Notes: generated by a model not told the origin, from the sequence alone. A DNA stretch of 64,000 nt from Flavobacterium lindanitolerans (GCF_002846575.1 NZ_PJND01000007.1:1612001-1676000); one strand, 5' to 3'. Shown: positions 24,844 to 35,098, numbered from the stretch's first letter. Program-made: numbers and translations.

Positions 24844-25215
24844 CTATGACTTAAAAAACTCACCAAAATGCCATAATATGCCCGATGGGTCATGTAGGAA
24901 ACATTCTCTTCCCCAATCGTGATTGCGGATAGGAACGAGTTTTGCATTTTTGTATTTTGAAGTAAGGTCTAATGACAAAAGGTTGTCCCAACAGTCCTGT
25001 ACATCTTCTACTTCTAAAAAAATCATGGTATTGTCTATCCAGTCTTTCACATAAGCATCCTGCAGGTAAAAACCTAAACCTTCCTGTGTTTTGAAAAAGG
25101 ACATATTAGGAAACAGTTCGACTTCTTCAAATCCTAAATCTTTGTAAAAGCTACGGGATATTTCAAAGTTTTGGGCCCCGATAAAAGGACGAATAGAAGT
25201 GGTTTTAATTTTCAT
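24844..25215 (-). CDS. VOC superfamily (glyoxalase/bleomycin-resistance-like) protein
   Basis: A 123-residue single-module VOC protein. It shows RPFIGAQNFEISRSFYKDLG near residue 9, GLGFYLQDAYVKD near 46 and the last strand FLHDPSGILWHFGEF near residue 108, where metal ligands are usually found. It could be a ligand-binding or antibiotic-resistance-like protein; the substrate is unknown. The gene overlaps the end of the upstream membrane-protein gene's frame by 11 bases, so translation is coupled. Confidence 0.83.
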   Translation of the reverse strand: MKIKTTSIRPFIGAQNFEISRSFYKDLGFEEVELFPNMSFFKTQEGLGFYLQDAYVKDWIDNTMIFLEVEDVQDCWDNLLSLDLTSKYKNAKLVPIRNHDWGRECFLHDPSGILWHFGEFFKS

Positions 25216-25720
25216 GGCTTTCTTTTTCTATAAATTTAGTGAAATTCTTTGCATTTGTCAGAAGAAGATAACCAATTATGATTTTTATAAAATGATAAAT
25301 AAGCCATCCGGTTTGCGGATAATCTTTCAAAAGTTCTTTCTGTTGCAAGAAGGTGATTAGGGTTGAACAAAAATTTGGCAGGCTTTCTATCAATATTAAT
25401 GCGCCTATTATAATTATTGAAATAGTTAGGACAGTTGTGCTTTTGATTGTAATATCTATTCTTTCTTCTTTGAAATTATCTTTGAGTTTTAGCTTCTCAA
25501 TAATCCAGCCTGTTTTAAAAAGGAATAGCCGTATTATAATTACCAAAATAATGATGGTCGTACAAGACATTACTAAAAGTAATAGCAAGTTTTGAAAATC
25601 AATACTTCCATTGATAGAAGAAATCATTGAAAAAAATTGAGGGACTACAGAAATGCAACTAAATAATAACCATAATCCTATGGTTTTAAGGAGCAATTTC
25701 CAAAACGTGTCAATTAGCAT
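25205..25720 (-). CDS. Four-helix membrane protein of unknown function
   Basis: A 171-residue hydrophobic protein with four predicted transmembrane helices (about residues 8-30, 45-68, 93-115 and 138-155) and basic loops between. The layout resembles DUF2975-type membrane proteins, often paired with small regulators, but no such regulator is adjacent. It overlaps the VOC gene and follows the DUF4180 gene by 27 bases, all on the minus strand, so the three probably share a transcript. Confidence 0.65.
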   Translation of the reverse strand: MLIDTFWKLLLKTIGLWLLFSCISVVPQFFSMISSINGSIDFQNLLLLLVMSCTTIIILVIIIRLFLFKTGWIIEKLKLKDNFKEERIDITIKSTTVLTISIIIIGALILIESLPNFCSTLITFLQQKELLKDYPQTGWLIYHFIKIIIGYLLLTNAKNFTKFIEKESHEN

Positions 25721-25747
25721 ATTTTTATTTTTTAAGTTAAAGATTGT

Positions 25748-26107
25748 TTATTTTGAAAATTTTTCCAAACCTTCAGATAAAGAAGAGAGAAAATAAATCT
25801 GTCCCATTTTATTACTTTCAAAAATAAAATCTTTCAGGCTTTTACTCTCATATTTGCTGAAATCTCCCACAATGACAAGACGGACACGATAGGTTGAAAA
25901 TTTTTGGAGTATTTCGCCCGCAATTCCTGTTTTCAGGTCAAAAAAAGCCGAAGTGATGTTTTTCTCATAGATTATGATTTTGTCAAAACCTTGATAATAT
26001 AGGTTGCCAAGCAAATCCAATCCGTCATCAGTAGTTTTGATTATTTCATCATTTGAAATTATTTCAGCTATGTTGGTATCGTTTAGAGTATGGGTTTCTA
26101 TTTTCAT
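25748..26107 (-). CDS. DUF4180 domain protein
   Basis: A 119-residue soluble protein starting at the ATG at 26,107 (MKIETHTL). A DUF4180-type sequence is recognised from DDGLDLLGNLYYQGFDKIIIYEKNI and LKTGIAGEILQKFSTYRVRLVIVGDF, described here only in pieces. The family is widespread and its function unknown. It is the first gene in a likely operon with the four-helix membrane protein and the VOC protein. Confidence 0.75.
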   Translation of the reverse strand: MKIETHTLNDTNIAEIISNDEIIKTTDDGLDLLGNLYYQGFDKIIIYEKNITSAFFDLKTGIAGEILQKFSTYRVRLVIVGDFSKYESKSLKDFIFESNKMGQIYFLSSLSEGLEKFSK

Positions 26108-26199
26108 AATCAAATAATGATAGAAGTTGGTTTTCCAGGACTTTTTTATGTCAGTGGTTAATTTCTGTTTTTGTTTGTACGTCTGATTATGATGGTGTT

Positions 26200-27306
26200 T
26201 TATTTCACGTTTTTTTGAATTAGTTTGAGGGCCTCAGCCTTAAGAATATCGTATGGAACATCATCGTTAAATCCTAAACCTGAATTAATATGCGTAGAAC
26301 CAATATTGGCACAAAGCATATATTTTGCACCTCCTAATTCAACAGAGACAGGAGAGAATTCTGTTTGTGCCGTAAACACCACTTCATTATTCTTATCTAT
26401 GACATAAAATAGGTGCTTATTGTAGATTTTTCCTTTGTTTTCGTCTTCATATCGTTCAAAGACCTGTATTAAATAATCTTTCCACTTGAACCGATCAAAG
26501 CAAAACATGTCTTCCATATTGTCTTTTAATAGACCTTTTTTATGGGCTTCATATAATTTGTTTCTATAAGGGGTGGCTTTGCCATATTGTTTATTGTTAT
26601 AATAAATTTGAATGAGTTTGGCATAAGAATGATAATCATTAGGGACTAATTGAATAAGCTCTATGAAAGAGAATTCCGCTTTTCCGTAATTACCTTTTAG
26701 AGATTCCAATAGGCCAATATTATATACCGTATTTATATAAGAATCCGAGTCTTTTGCGATTTTTGATTTTGCAACATAAAAAGCATCTAATGCCTTTTCG
26801 TTTTCTTTCTGATCAGAATATATTTGGGCTATCATGGAGTATGGCCTATCAATACAATTTTTTTGTTCTGTTGCCTTTATATAATTTTCAAGGGCTAATT
26901 TGTCTTTTTTGAGATTGTAATAAGAGTCGCCAAGGCCGCTATAAAAAACGGAATCGTCAGGTTTTAGAGCAATTGCTGCCTGAAAACTTTTTATAGCCTC
27001 ATCATATCGTTCCATATAATTTAATGCAGAAGCTTTGATATAATGAGATGCAGCATTAGTTGGGTCTTTTTGAATTGAAGAATTAATAAATTGCATGCAA
27101 TTATTATCATCTCCTTTCATATAATAAGCAAGCCCGATATAATATAGAGATTTGGCAGAGTAGTCTTTAGATTTTGATGCATGTTCAATAATTTGGTCGT
27201 ATTTATTATTGTCTGATAAAAGCTTCAATTCCTCTGCCATGTTATCTTGGGCAAAAAGAGGCAAATTGATAATCATCAAAATAATCGACACTAAGACTTT
27301 CTTCAT
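26200..27306 (-). CDS. Secreted TPR-repeat protein
   Basis: A 368-residue protein with a signal peptide ending LPLFAQ (about residue 20). Tetratricopeptide repeats cover roughly residues 25-240; clear ones are AKSLYYIGLAYYMKGDDNNC, AASHYIKASALNYMERYDEA and SVFYSGLGDSYYNLKKDKLA. The C-terminal 120 residues form a separate domain, with GGAKYMLCANIGSTHINSG. It is probably a periplasmic or outer-membrane scaffold. The C-terminal domain is unrecognised. Single gene, no clear promoter match. Confidence 0.78.
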   Translation of the reverse strand: MKKVLVSIILMIINLPLFAQDNMAEELKLLSDNNKYDQIIEHASKSKDYSAKSLYYIGLAYYMKGDDNNCMQFINSSIQKDPTNAASHYIKASALNYMERYDEAIKSFQAAIALKPDDSVFYSGLGDSYYNLKKDKLALENYIKATEQKNCIDRPYSMIAQIYSDQKENEKALDAFYVAKSKIAKDSDSYINTVYNIGLLESLKGNYGKAEFSFIELIQLVPNDYHSYAKLIQIYYNNKQYGKATPYRNKLYEAHKKGLLKDNMEDMFCFDRFKWKDYLIQVFERYEDENKGKIYNKHLFYVIDKNNEVVFTAQTEFSPVSVELGGAKYMLCANIGSTHINSGLGFNDDVPYDILKAEALKLIQKNVK

Positions 27307-27387
27307 TTCTACTGTTTTAGAGATTTTATAAATGCTATTTTATTTGCTAAAAATAAGAAAAATTGTATATAAAGATAGAGTTAGTAA

Positions 27388-27420
27388 AAATCTCCGACTA
27401 CAATTTGCAATCGGAGATTT
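27388..27420 (-). terminator. Intrinsic terminator of the NTF2-like gene
   Basis: AAATCTCCGA (27388-27397) pairs perfectly with TCGGAGATTT (27411-27420) around a 13-base loop, followed on the minus strand by TTACTAAC. It ends the transcript of the gene at 27,470-27,883. Confidence 0.8.
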
Positions 27421-27469
27421 ATATTTAGCCCAAACCTGAAACCTGAAATCTTAAATCAAAAATCCCAAA

Positions 27470-27883
27470 TCATTTACTCAAAGCATTTACAAGTCCATAA
27501 CTGTCTTCCAACAGACGATAGCGAACAATTAAGCCATCTTCAATAGTGAAATGTATCGAAAATAAAGTTTCATATATTTTTCCGGTCCTCGTCATACGGG
27601 AAGAAAATTCGCCTGTTACTACAGCAAGATTACCTTCCGTAAAGATCGGGTCGATCTTGGCACTCAAAGGTTCTGTGTTTGCCCATAGTAATTCGAAAAA
27701 AGCTTTAATTTCTGTTTTAGTGCTTTTCTTTCCGAGCCAGGGAGCCACATCTTCATTTCCAGGAATAAACCAATCTACATTTTCAGGAAAGAAAGTAAGC
27801 AGTTTCTCCAAATCTCTTTGACCGAGTGCTCCAAGATAGTTTTGTATTGTGTTTAGTGTCTGTTGTTCAGCAATATTATTCAT
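27470..27883 (-). CDS. SnoaL/NTF2-like protein
   Basis: A 137-residue NTF2-like fold protein. Parts typical of the family are IQNYLGALGQRDLEKLLTFF near residue 12, VDWFIPGNEDVAPWLGKKS near 31 and the final strands IHFTIEDGLIVRYRLLEDSY. It belongs to the 'nuclear transport factor 2 family' annotated as limonene-epoxide-hydrolase or ketosteroid-isomerase-like; activity unknown. A TATATTTG -7 element lies on the minus strand at 27916-27909. It is the third NTF2-like gene in this window. Confidence 0.82.
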   Translation of the reverse strand: MNNIAEQQTLNTIQNYLGALGQRDLEKLLTFFPENVDWFIPGNEDVAPWLGKKSTKTEIKAFFELLWANTEPLSAKIDPIFTEGNLAVVTGEFSSRMTRTGKIYETLFSIHFTIEDGLIVRYRLLEDSYGLVNALSK

Positions 27884-27943
27884 AAGGTTATAGCAATTTT
27901 ATATACTTCAAATATAAAAAATCGAAGAGTAAATTTTGAAAGA

Positions 27944-30900
27944 TTATCGTTTCAAAGAGAAATGTCCTTTATGTTTTTTTCCATTTTTTCTGCTGGCTAC
28001 AAACCAATAATCAGTTGAAGGGAGTTCTTGTCCATTATATTTTCCATCCCAAGAGTCCATATGGTTTAATGTTTTTAAAAATTTACCATAACGATCAAAA
28101 ATATCGACTTTTAGTCCAGGCTCAAAAGAAGAAAAATTAATAGACCAATTGTCATTATATCCGTCATTATTAGGTGTGAAAAACCGAGGATACATCAATA
28201 AAGCTACATCGTCTTTAACTATTCCACATCTGTTTTTATCACGAACATATACCATATATACCCCGCTAGCTAATCTTGAAAAAACATTACTGGCTTGATA
28301 ATTTATCCCATCAATTGAAAATTCATAATCTCCTAAACCGTTTGTATTTATAACGATTGTATTCTCTGTATCTGTCCAGTCTTGAATGTCAATTGTTGAA
28401 ATTGTCGCAGCGTTTGATAAAATGACAGTGAAATTTTTTGTTGACGAACAGATGATATTTCCATGTCTTTTAGTTACCGTTACGGAATAAATTCCAGCTT
28501 GTGAAATAATTATGGATTCTGAATTAGAGCCTGTTGACCATAAGTAGCTGTCAAATCCCGTACCGGCATTAACAGTAATAATTCTTCCTTCACAAAGAGC
28601 TACTGTGTCAGGAATGGTCAGTATAGGGCTTTTCAATAAATTTATACTTAACTTAACAACTTGATGGCATCCTCCAGTTGAAGTAAGCCTCACATAAATT
28701 TCACTTAGGTCGCCAGTTAAATTGTAACTTGTTGAAGAATTAATTAATTCAGAACTAATTTCGTTCGTGGCACCAAGTAAGGAACGGTAATAATTGAATG
28801 TATAAATTGAAGTGTTAGAAATTAGGTTTGTATTGTAATCTGCTAAATTGATAATTTCCAGACCATCATTTAAATTGTCACATATTGATGCGGAATAATC
28901 ATTCGCATTTAGAGTATTTGTCAAAAGAACAGTAACAGGAAGTCTATTAATGCTTTCGCAATTATTTATTGTTTGGCTCGCATAATAGATTTCTCCATTC
29001 ACCAATATTTCTGTTGAAGGGAGTGCTGTACCACTTGAATCATACCAAATAATATTACTGCCGTTTATGGCTATATTAGTGAGGGTTGGACTATCTGTAG
29101 AGCAAAATGTTTGAGTTGAATCTCCAGTTGGAATAGCAGTATTTTGAATGCTGATTGTGATTGGAATTCTTGAGCTTTCACAACTATTAATAGTTTGAGA
29201 TGCATAATACGTTGTTCCGTCAATTAAAAGTAAATTGCTAGCAAGTAGATTCCCTCCAATTTGAGAGTCGTACCATTGTATGTTGCTACCATTTATAATG
29301 ATATCGTTTAAAGTGGCATTTTGTTGTTGGCAGAATGTTTGCGGAGATGATAAAACTGGAGACGAAACCGAATTTATTGTCACATTAATTAAAGTTCTAT
29401 TACTTTCACAACCACCTGTGGTCTGAGATGCATAATAATTAGTGTTATTTTGTAAAATCGTGGTTGTAGGCAAACTATGGACATCAGTAAGGGATGAATA
29501 CCATCTGATATCTTGACCAAGAGCAATTAAACTTGAAATTGTAGCTCGTTCGCTTTCACAAAATACTTGATTTGCTGCAATGGGAGCAACAGGACTTTGA
29601 CTTATGTTTACTGTTACAGGTAATCTTGGACTAGATTCTGGACAAGTTCCGGTTTGCTTTGAAGCGTAATAAGTCTGTGCATTTATTAAAGCGGTAGTAG
29701 GGTTTAATAAATTTCCCGAAGTAGGAGAATCATACCATTTTATTGAACTAGAATTTGGAGTTAAATTTGCAATTGTGGGATTTCTGGAGGAACAGAATGT
29801 TTGGTTGTTATCTCCAAGTGGTGGTGAAGAAGTGGTACATGGACCGAGTTTTTGAAGAAAACCATCAAGGTTGTAAGTTATTGAATTAAAAGATTTTAAC
29901 GAAGTGAATGTGGTGGGAGAAGGATCAAAATCGCAAACTCCGGAAAATTCCCCAAACAAATAATTATTATTATTTATGACCTTAATTTGTTTTATTTGAT
30001 ATCCAAGGCAAATATTATAAGAACTTTGTAAAGGTAATTCTTGTCCAAACTTTATTACATTATCAAAATTCCTATTGGAATCAAGTTTTAGATAGAAGAT
30101 ATCGCCATAATTTGATGGAGTCAAATTATTAATGTTACTGGATGGGTCAAAATCAACGGTAGCGTTAAAAGTTCCCCCAATGAAAAAATTACCCAGATCA
30201 TCTGTTGTAAGGGCAGTAAAAGAAATATCGCCCCCTACAGGTACCTGAAATTGCTTTACATCTAAAAAAGTACCATCCAAATTTAAAAATATAATAAAGC
30301 GATTGTTCCCTGAAATAGAAACTACTCCAGAAGAAGGGTCAACATCAACAACAGCTTGAAAATCATGTTTCCTGCCAAGTAATGTAATGCCATTGTTTGA
30401 AACATGAAAATCTTTTTGTGCTTGGTTTATAAAATTTTTCTGCCAGATAATAGAATTGGTTGAATTATCAATATTATATAGAGTATAATCGCTAAAATTA
30501 TTCTGAAGATAATTGATATTGCCATCAGGTCTGACAATCAATTTATTATAAGAATTGTCACTTGAGTTAAATTGTTTTACCCATGCAAAACTTCCATCAT
30601 TATTTATTTTTAGAATATAATTCCCAATCCCATTCCCGTTCGAATTTAAAGATAAGCTTGGATTGTTGTCGATTATAAAGTTCCCAATGAAAAAACCACA
30701 TAAAAAAATATTGTTTTGATCATCTAAGTCAAATGATCTAGTGTACAAAATGTCAGTTCTATTATTTCCATAAACTTGAGGGATGCTTTTTGTAGATATT
30801 ATATTACCATCAGGTGATATCTTTACAATCTTTATGAATGAATCTATAACATTTGTACTACTATTATATTCATGTATGCTTAATAAAGCATATATGTTGC

Positions 30901-31261
30901 CGTCTTTCCCAATTTTAATATCATAAGCATGATCTGATCTTCTATAATTTCCAAATGTCATCCCCCATATGTAGTTTCCATCGCTGTCAACTTTAATCAG
31001 ATAGGTGCCTTGAAAATTCTGAACATGTGAATTGTCAATAATTTCTACGCCATCAATTGTAGGATCCATATCAAACAATGGTGATTCAGTATCGCCTATT
31101 AAATATGAATTTTCATTACTGTCAACGGCTAATCCTATGGCAAAATCATTGTAATCTGATACGATTCCCTTTATTTGTCTGACCCATTGAAAATCTTGAC
31201 CTAACGATTCGGTTTGTATAATGATGGATAAAATAATAAATGAAAGTATTTTTTTAATCAT
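27944..31261 (-). CDS. Type IX secretion (type B sorting domain) surface protein with Ig-like repeats
   Basis: A 1,105-residue exported adhesin-like protein. A signal peptide (about residues 1-21) is followed by a beta-propeller-like region (about 25-465) with repeated patterns such as GNYIWGMTFGN and GTFNATVDFDPSS. Four Ig-like modules follow at about 480-775, each opening QTFC or QVFC and holding WYDS and YYASQT. Two more beta-domains precede the C-terminal type B sorting domain: FFTPNNDGYNDNWSI, VDIFDRYGKFLKTL and GHFSLKR. The protein is secreted by the type IX system and attached to the surface. Confidence 0.92.
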   Translation of the reverse strand: MIKKILSFIILSIIIQTESLGQDFQWVRQIKGIVSDYNDFAIGLAVDSNENSYLIGDTESPLFDMDPTIDGVEIIDNSHVQNFQGTYLIKVDSDGNYIWGMTFGNYRRSDHAYDIKIGKDGNIYALLSIHEYNSSTNVIDSFIKIVKISPDGNIISTKSIPQVYGNNRTDILYTRSFDLDDQNNIFLCGFFIGNFIIDNNPSLSLNSNGNGIGNYILKINNDGSFAWVKQFNSSDNSYNKLIVRPDGNINYLQNNFSDYTLYNIDNSTNSIIWQKNFINQAQKDFHVSNNGITLLGRKHDFQAVVDVDPSSGVVSISGNNRFIIFLNLDGTFLDVKQFQVPVGGDISFTALTTDDLGNFFIGGTFNATVDFDPSSNINNLTPSNYGDIFYLKLDSNRNFDNVIKFGQELPLQSSYNICLGYQIKQIKVINNNNYLFGEFSGVCDFDPSPTTFTSLKSFNSITYNLDGFLQKLGPCTTSSPPLGDNNQTFCSSRNPTIANLTPNSSSIKWYDSPTSGNLLNPTTALINAQTYYASKQTGTCPESSPRLPVTVNISQSPVAPIAANQVFCESERATISSLIALGQDIRWYSSLTDVHSLPTTTILQNNTNYYASQTTGGCESNRTLINVTINSVSSPVLSSPQTFCQQQNATLNDIIINGSNIQWYDSQIGGNLLASNLLLIDGTTYYASQTINSCESSRIPITISIQNTAIPTGDSTQTFCSTDSPTLTNIAINGSNIIWYDSSGTALPSTEILVNGEIYYASQTINNCESINRLPVTVLLTNTLNANDYSASICDNLNDGLEIINLADYNTNLISNTSIYTFNYYRSLLGATNEISSELINSSTSYNLTGDLSEIYVRLTSTGGCHQVVKLSINLLKSPILTIPDTVALCEGRIITVNAGTGFDSYLWSTGSNSESIIISQAGIYSVTVTKRHGNIICSSTKNFTVILSNAATISTIDIQDWTDTENTIVINTNGLGDYEFSIDGINYQASNVFSRLASGVYMVYVRDKNRCGIVKDDVALLMYPRFFTPNNDGYNDNWSINFSSFEPGLKVDIFDRYGKFLKTLNHMDSWDGKYNGQELPSTDYWFVASRKNGKKHKGHFSLKR

Positions 31262-31338
31262 GAATATTAATCGTTTTTCGTTGTTGAGCTTGTATATGCT
31301 TTTTTGCTATTTTATTTGTATCGATTATACATATAATT

Positions 31339-31370
31339 AAGTCCCCAACTACATCTGTAGTTGGGGACTT
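31339..31370 (-). terminator. Strong hairpin after secA
   Basis: AAGTCCCCAACTACA (31339-31353) pairs perfectly with TGTAGTTGGGGACTT (31356-31370), a 15-base stem. The T tract is poor on the minus strand (AATTATATG) and better on the plus strand, so it may act as a weak terminator or mRNA-stabilising hairpin behind secA. Confidence 0.7.
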
Positions 31371-31407
31371 ATTTTTATTACTGGTCTGAAAATCTCAAGC
31401 CTAAAAT

Positions 31408-34400
31408 TTACTCATTCACTATAACCCATTCACCAGAAGCCAAAAGACTTTCTGCCTTTTTGTATTTCATAGTTTCGGTTTTGCCGCTCATGACATGCTT
31501 CACGGTAACATTGTCGTTACGGTTGATTTTTGGCATATCACGTACGATAGTTTCCGTCACCTGAGGTCTCTGTGTTTGTCCGGCTTCACGGTTTGCAGCA
31601 GCAGCTTCGTCAGTATTTGGAATCTCGTCTTTTGAAGTCTTGTAGTTTTCTTTTGGACGGGCAACTTCTCTTGCTTCGTGGATTTCAGGATTGTTCTGTT
31701 GTGGCAGGTCTCCTTTGAATAAGAAAGAGATTACTTCTTTATTGACATTGTCAATCATGTTTTTAAACAGGTTGAAAGCTTCGAACTTGTAAATCAATAA
31801 AGGGTCTTTTTGTTCGTGTACTGCTAACTGAACAGACTGTTTCAATTCGTCCATTTTGCGCAGGTGCTTTTTCCAGGCTTCATCAACAATTGCAAGCGTG
31901 ATGTTTTTCTCGAAATCGCTTATCAATTGAGCTCCTTCCGTTTCGTATGCCTTTTTCAGGTCGGTTACGACATTAAGGGTTTTGATTCCATCAGTAAACG
32001 GAACAACGATTCTTTCGAACTGGTTGCTTTCGTTTTCAAAAACATTCTTGATGATAGGGTAGGCTTCTCTTGCACTTCTAGCGGTTTTTTCATTATAGAA
32101 TTCCAAAGCCGACTTGTATACTTTTCCTGTCAGTTCCTGAGCTGAAATTTTTGCGAAATCAGCTTCATTTACCGGAGAGGTAATAGAGAAATAGCGAATC
32201 AATTCGAATTCGAAGTTTTTGAAATCATTGGACGCTTTGTTCGCCTCAACAATCACTTCGCAAGTGTCATACATCATGTTGGCAATATCCACTTTCAGAC
32301 GCTCTCCGTGCAAAGCATGGCGACGACGCTTGTAAACTACTTCACGTTGGGCGTTCATAACGTCATCATATTCCAAAAGACGCTTACGTACACCAAAGTT
32401 GTTTTCTTCTACTTTTTTCTGTGCTCTTTCGATAGACTTTGTCATCATAGAGTGCTGAATTACTTCGCCTTCTTTCAAACCAAGTCTGTCCATAACTTTA
32501 GCAACTCTTTCTGAACCGAATAAACGCATCAGGTTATCTTCAAGAGAAACATAGAATTGTGAGCTACCCACATCTCCCTGACGTCCGGCACGACCTCTCA
32601 ACTGACGGTCAACACGACGCGAATCGTGACGCTCCGTACCAACAATGGCTAAACCACCTGCTGCTTTTACTTCTGGAGAAAGCTTGATATCCGTTCCACG
32701 ACCTGCCATGTTGGTAGCAATAGTCACAACTCCGGCTTTACCAGCTTCTTCAACGATTTGCGCTTCCTGCTTGTGCATTTTAGCGTTAAGTACGTTGTGA
32801 GGAATGTTTCTCATCTTGAGCATACGGCTCAATAATTCTGATATTTCAACAGAAGTAGTACCAATCAATACCGGTCTTCCGGCAGCAGAAAGCTGGGTAA
32901 CATCTTCAATTACCGCATTGAATTTTTCACGGGTACTTCTGTAAATTAAATCTTCTTTATCTTTTCTGGCAATTGGCTTGTTGGTTGGGATTTCAACAAC
33001 ATCCAATTTGTAGATTTCCCATAATTCGCCTGCTTCCGTAACTGCCGTACCGGTCATACCTGCCAGTTTGCTGTACATCCTGAAGTAGTTCTGTAATGTA
33101 ATGGTAGCAAATGTTTGGGTAGCCGCTTCGATTTTTACGTTTTCTTTTGCTTCAATTGCCTGATGCAATCCGTCAGAATAACGACGTCCGTCCATAATAC
33201 GTCCGGTCTGTTCGTCAACAATCAATACTTTGTTGTCGATGATAACATATTCTGTATCTTTTTCAAAAAGGGTATAAGCTTTCAAAAGCTGCGTTAAAGT
33301 ATGGATACGCTCGCTTTTTACGCTGAAATCCTGAAAAAGTTTTTCTTTTTCTTCGGCTTCAGCATCTTTGTCAAGATTCATTTTTTCGATTCTTGCAATT
33401 TCAGTTCCGATGTCTGGCAGAATGAAGAAATCATTGTCAGTGTCTCCGGAAAGGAATTTGATTCCATTATCTGTCAATTCAACCTGATTGTTTTTTTCTT
33501 CAATCACGAAATACAAAGCTTCATCAATCTTGTGCATTTCGCGGTTGTTATCCTGCATGTAGTGGTTTTCAGTTTTTTGAAGCAGTTGTTTTACCCCTTC
33601 TTCACTCAAAAACTTGATTAAAGCTTTATTTTTTGGTAAGCTTCGGTAAGCTCTTAGTAATAAAAACCCGGCTTCTTTAGTATTGCCTTCTTTTAATTGT
33701 TTTTTAGATTCTGCTAAAAACCCGTTTGCTAACTGTCTTTGTAAGTTTACCAGATTTTCAACTTTTGGCTTTAGCTCGTTGAACTCGTGACGGTCACCTT
33801 GAGGAACCGGACCTGAAATAATCAACGGAGTTCTGGCATCATCTACCAAAACCGAATCGACCTCATCGACAATTGCGTAATTATGTTTTCTCTGTACCAG
33901 TTCTTCCGGAGTATGAGCCATATTGTCTCTCAAATAATCGAAACCAAATTCGTTATTTGTTCCATAAGTAATATCAGCATTATAAGCCTTTCTTCTTCCT
34001 TCAGAGTTTGGCTGGTAGTTATCAATACATTCTACCGTAAGTCCGTGGAATTCGAAAAGAGGCGCTTTCCATGCGCTATCACGTTTTGCAAGGTAGTCGT
34101 TCACGGTTACAAGGTGAACACCATTTCCTGTAAGTGCATTCAGGTATAACGGAAGCGTAGCAACCAATGTTTTACCTTCACCCGTTTGCATTTCGGCAAT
34201 CTTACCCTGGTGAAGTACGGCTCCTCCAATTAATTGAACGTCGTAGTGAATCATGTCCCAGGTAATTTCTTTTCCTGCGGCATTCCAGCTATTAGCCCAT
34301 ATTGCATTATCGCCTTCGATAGTGATATAGCTTTTCGTAGCAGAAAGTTCCAGATCTTTTGGTGTTGCCTTTACTGTTACATGCGTATTCTCTTTAAATC

Positions 34401-34764
34401 TTCTGGCTGTTTCTTTTACAACGGCAAAAGCTTCAGGAAGGATTTCCATCAAGGTCTTTTCGGAAATATCGTAAGCTTCTTTTTCCAAAGTATCGATTGA
34501 AGCATAGATGTCTTCTCTGGCATCAATGTCCTGTGTTTTCTCTACTTCGAGTTTGTAAGAGGCAATTTTTGCATCTTTCTCAGCTCGTGCTTCCTTAATT
34601 CTCTCCTTGAAGTAAATAGTTTTTGCTCTTAATTCGTCGTGCGAAAGAGCAGCTAATGTTTCTTCGTGTGCTTTTATCTTCGCGATAATCGGCATGATGG
34701 CTTTTACATCCTTTTCCGATTTATCACCTACAAAAGCTTTTAATATGCTGTTGATGAAACTCAT
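31408..34764 (-). CDS. secA: Preprotein translocase ATPase SecA (long Bacteroidota form)
   Basis: The 1,118-residue motor ATPase that drives Sec-dependent export. Walker A is MQTGEGKTL at about residues 192-200, DEAD-box Walker B VDEVDSVLVDDARTPLI near 300, and motif VGTERHDSRRVDRQLRGRAG near 735. The extra length against the 900-residue E. coli protein comes from an insertion in the first ATPase half and an extended C-terminus. The usual zinc-binding CxCxSGxxxKxCxG tail is absent; the protein ends SGEWVIVNE. TAAATTTG (minus strand, 34803-34796) is its likely -7 element, close behind the terminator of the preceding gene. Confidence 0.96.
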   Translation of the reverse strand: MSFINSILKAFVGDKSEKDVKAIMPIIAKIKAHEETLAALSHDELRAKTIYFKERIKEARAEKDAKIASYKLEVEKTQDIDAREDIYASIDTLEKEAYDISEKTLMEILPEAFAVVKETARRFKENTHVTVKATPKDLELSATKSYITIEGDNAIWANSWNAAGKEITWDMIHYDVQLIGGAVLHQGKIAEMQTGEGKTLVATLPLYLNALTGNGVHLVTVNDYLAKRDSAWKAPLFEFHGLTVECIDNYQPNSEGRRKAYNADITYGTNNEFGFDYLRDNMAHTPEELVQRKHNYAIVDEVDSVLVDDARTPLIISGPVPQGDRHEFNELKPKVENLVNLQRQLANGFLAESKKQLKEGNTKEAGFLLLRAYRSLPKNKALIKFLSEEGVKQLLQKTENHYMQDNNREMHKIDEALYFVIEEKNNQVELTDNGIKFLSGDTDNDFFILPDIGTEIARIEKMNLDKDAEAEEKEKLFQDFSVKSERIHTLTQLLKAYTLFEKDTEYVIIDNKVLIVDEQTGRIMDGRRYSDGLHQAIEAKENVKIEAATQTFATITLQNYFRMYSKLAGMTGTAVTEAGELWEIYKLDVVEIPTNKPIARKDKEDLIYRSTREKFNAVIEDVTQLSAAGRPVLIGTTSVEISELLSRMLKMRNIPHNVLNAKMHKQEAQIVEEAGKAGVVTIATNMAGRGTDIKLSPEVKAAGGLAIVGTERHDSRRVDRQLRGRAGRQGDVGSSQFYVSLEDNLMRLFGSERVAKVMDRLGLKEGEVIQHSMMTKSIERAQKKVEENNFGVRKRLLEYDDVMNAQREVVYKRRRHALHGERLKVDIANMMYDTCEVIVEANKASNDFKNFEFELIRYFSITSPVNEADFAKISAQELTGKVYKSALEFYNEKTARSAREAYPIIKNVFENESNQFERIVVPFTDGIKTLNVVTDLKKAYETEGAQLISDFEKNITLAIVDEAWKKHLRKMDELKQSVQLAVHEQKDPLLIYKFEAFNLFKNMIDNVNKEVISFLFKGDLPQQNNPEIHEAREVARPKENYKTSKDEIPNTDEAAAANREAGQTQRPQVTETIVRDMPKINRNDNVTVKHVMSGKTETMKYKKAESLLASGEWVIVNE

Positions 34765-34810
34765 GGGTTGTTATATTTCTATTTATAAAATGTTGCAAAT
34801 TTAAGCAAAA

Positions 34811-34834
34811 AAAAAGCCTCTATTGAGACTTTTT
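34811..34834 (-). terminator. Intrinsic terminator of the DUF2795-like gene
   Basis: AAAAAGCCTC (34811-34820) pairs with GAGACTTTTT (34825-34834) with a one-base mismatch and a four-base loop; nine A upstream give a T run on the minus strand. It directly precedes the secA promoter. Confidence 0.75.
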
Positions 34835-34851
34835 CATTGTGTTTATTATTT

Positions 34852-35073
34852 TTAATACTCATCCTCGTTCCAAAGATAATCTTCGTCAGTTGGATAGTCA
34901 GGCCATATCTCTTCCATTGATTCGTAGATTTCACCTTCGTCTTCTATGGACTGAAGGTTTTCCACTACTTCTAAGGGTGCTCCAGCTCTAATAGCATAGT
35001 CGATAAGTTCGTCTTTGGTTGCAGGCCACGGCGCATCACTTAAATAGGATGCCAATTCTAATGTCCAATACAT
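34852..35073 (-). CDS. DUF2795 domain protein
   Basis: A 73-residue, acidic soluble protein. The DUF2795-type core YWTLELASYLSDAPWPATKD and LIDYAIRAGAPLEVVENLQS fills most of the length, and the C-terminus EIWPDYPTDEDYLWNEDEY is typical of the Flavobacterium form. The function is unknown. It has a full promoter 25 bases upstream and a terminator downstream, so it is a single-gene transcript. Confidence 0.85.
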   Translation of the reverse strand: MYWTLELASYLSDAPWPATKDELIDYAIRAGAPLEVVENLQSIEDEGEIYESMEEIWPDYPTDEDYLWNEDEY

Positions 35074-35098
35074 CTGATATCGATTTAATAGTTTTATG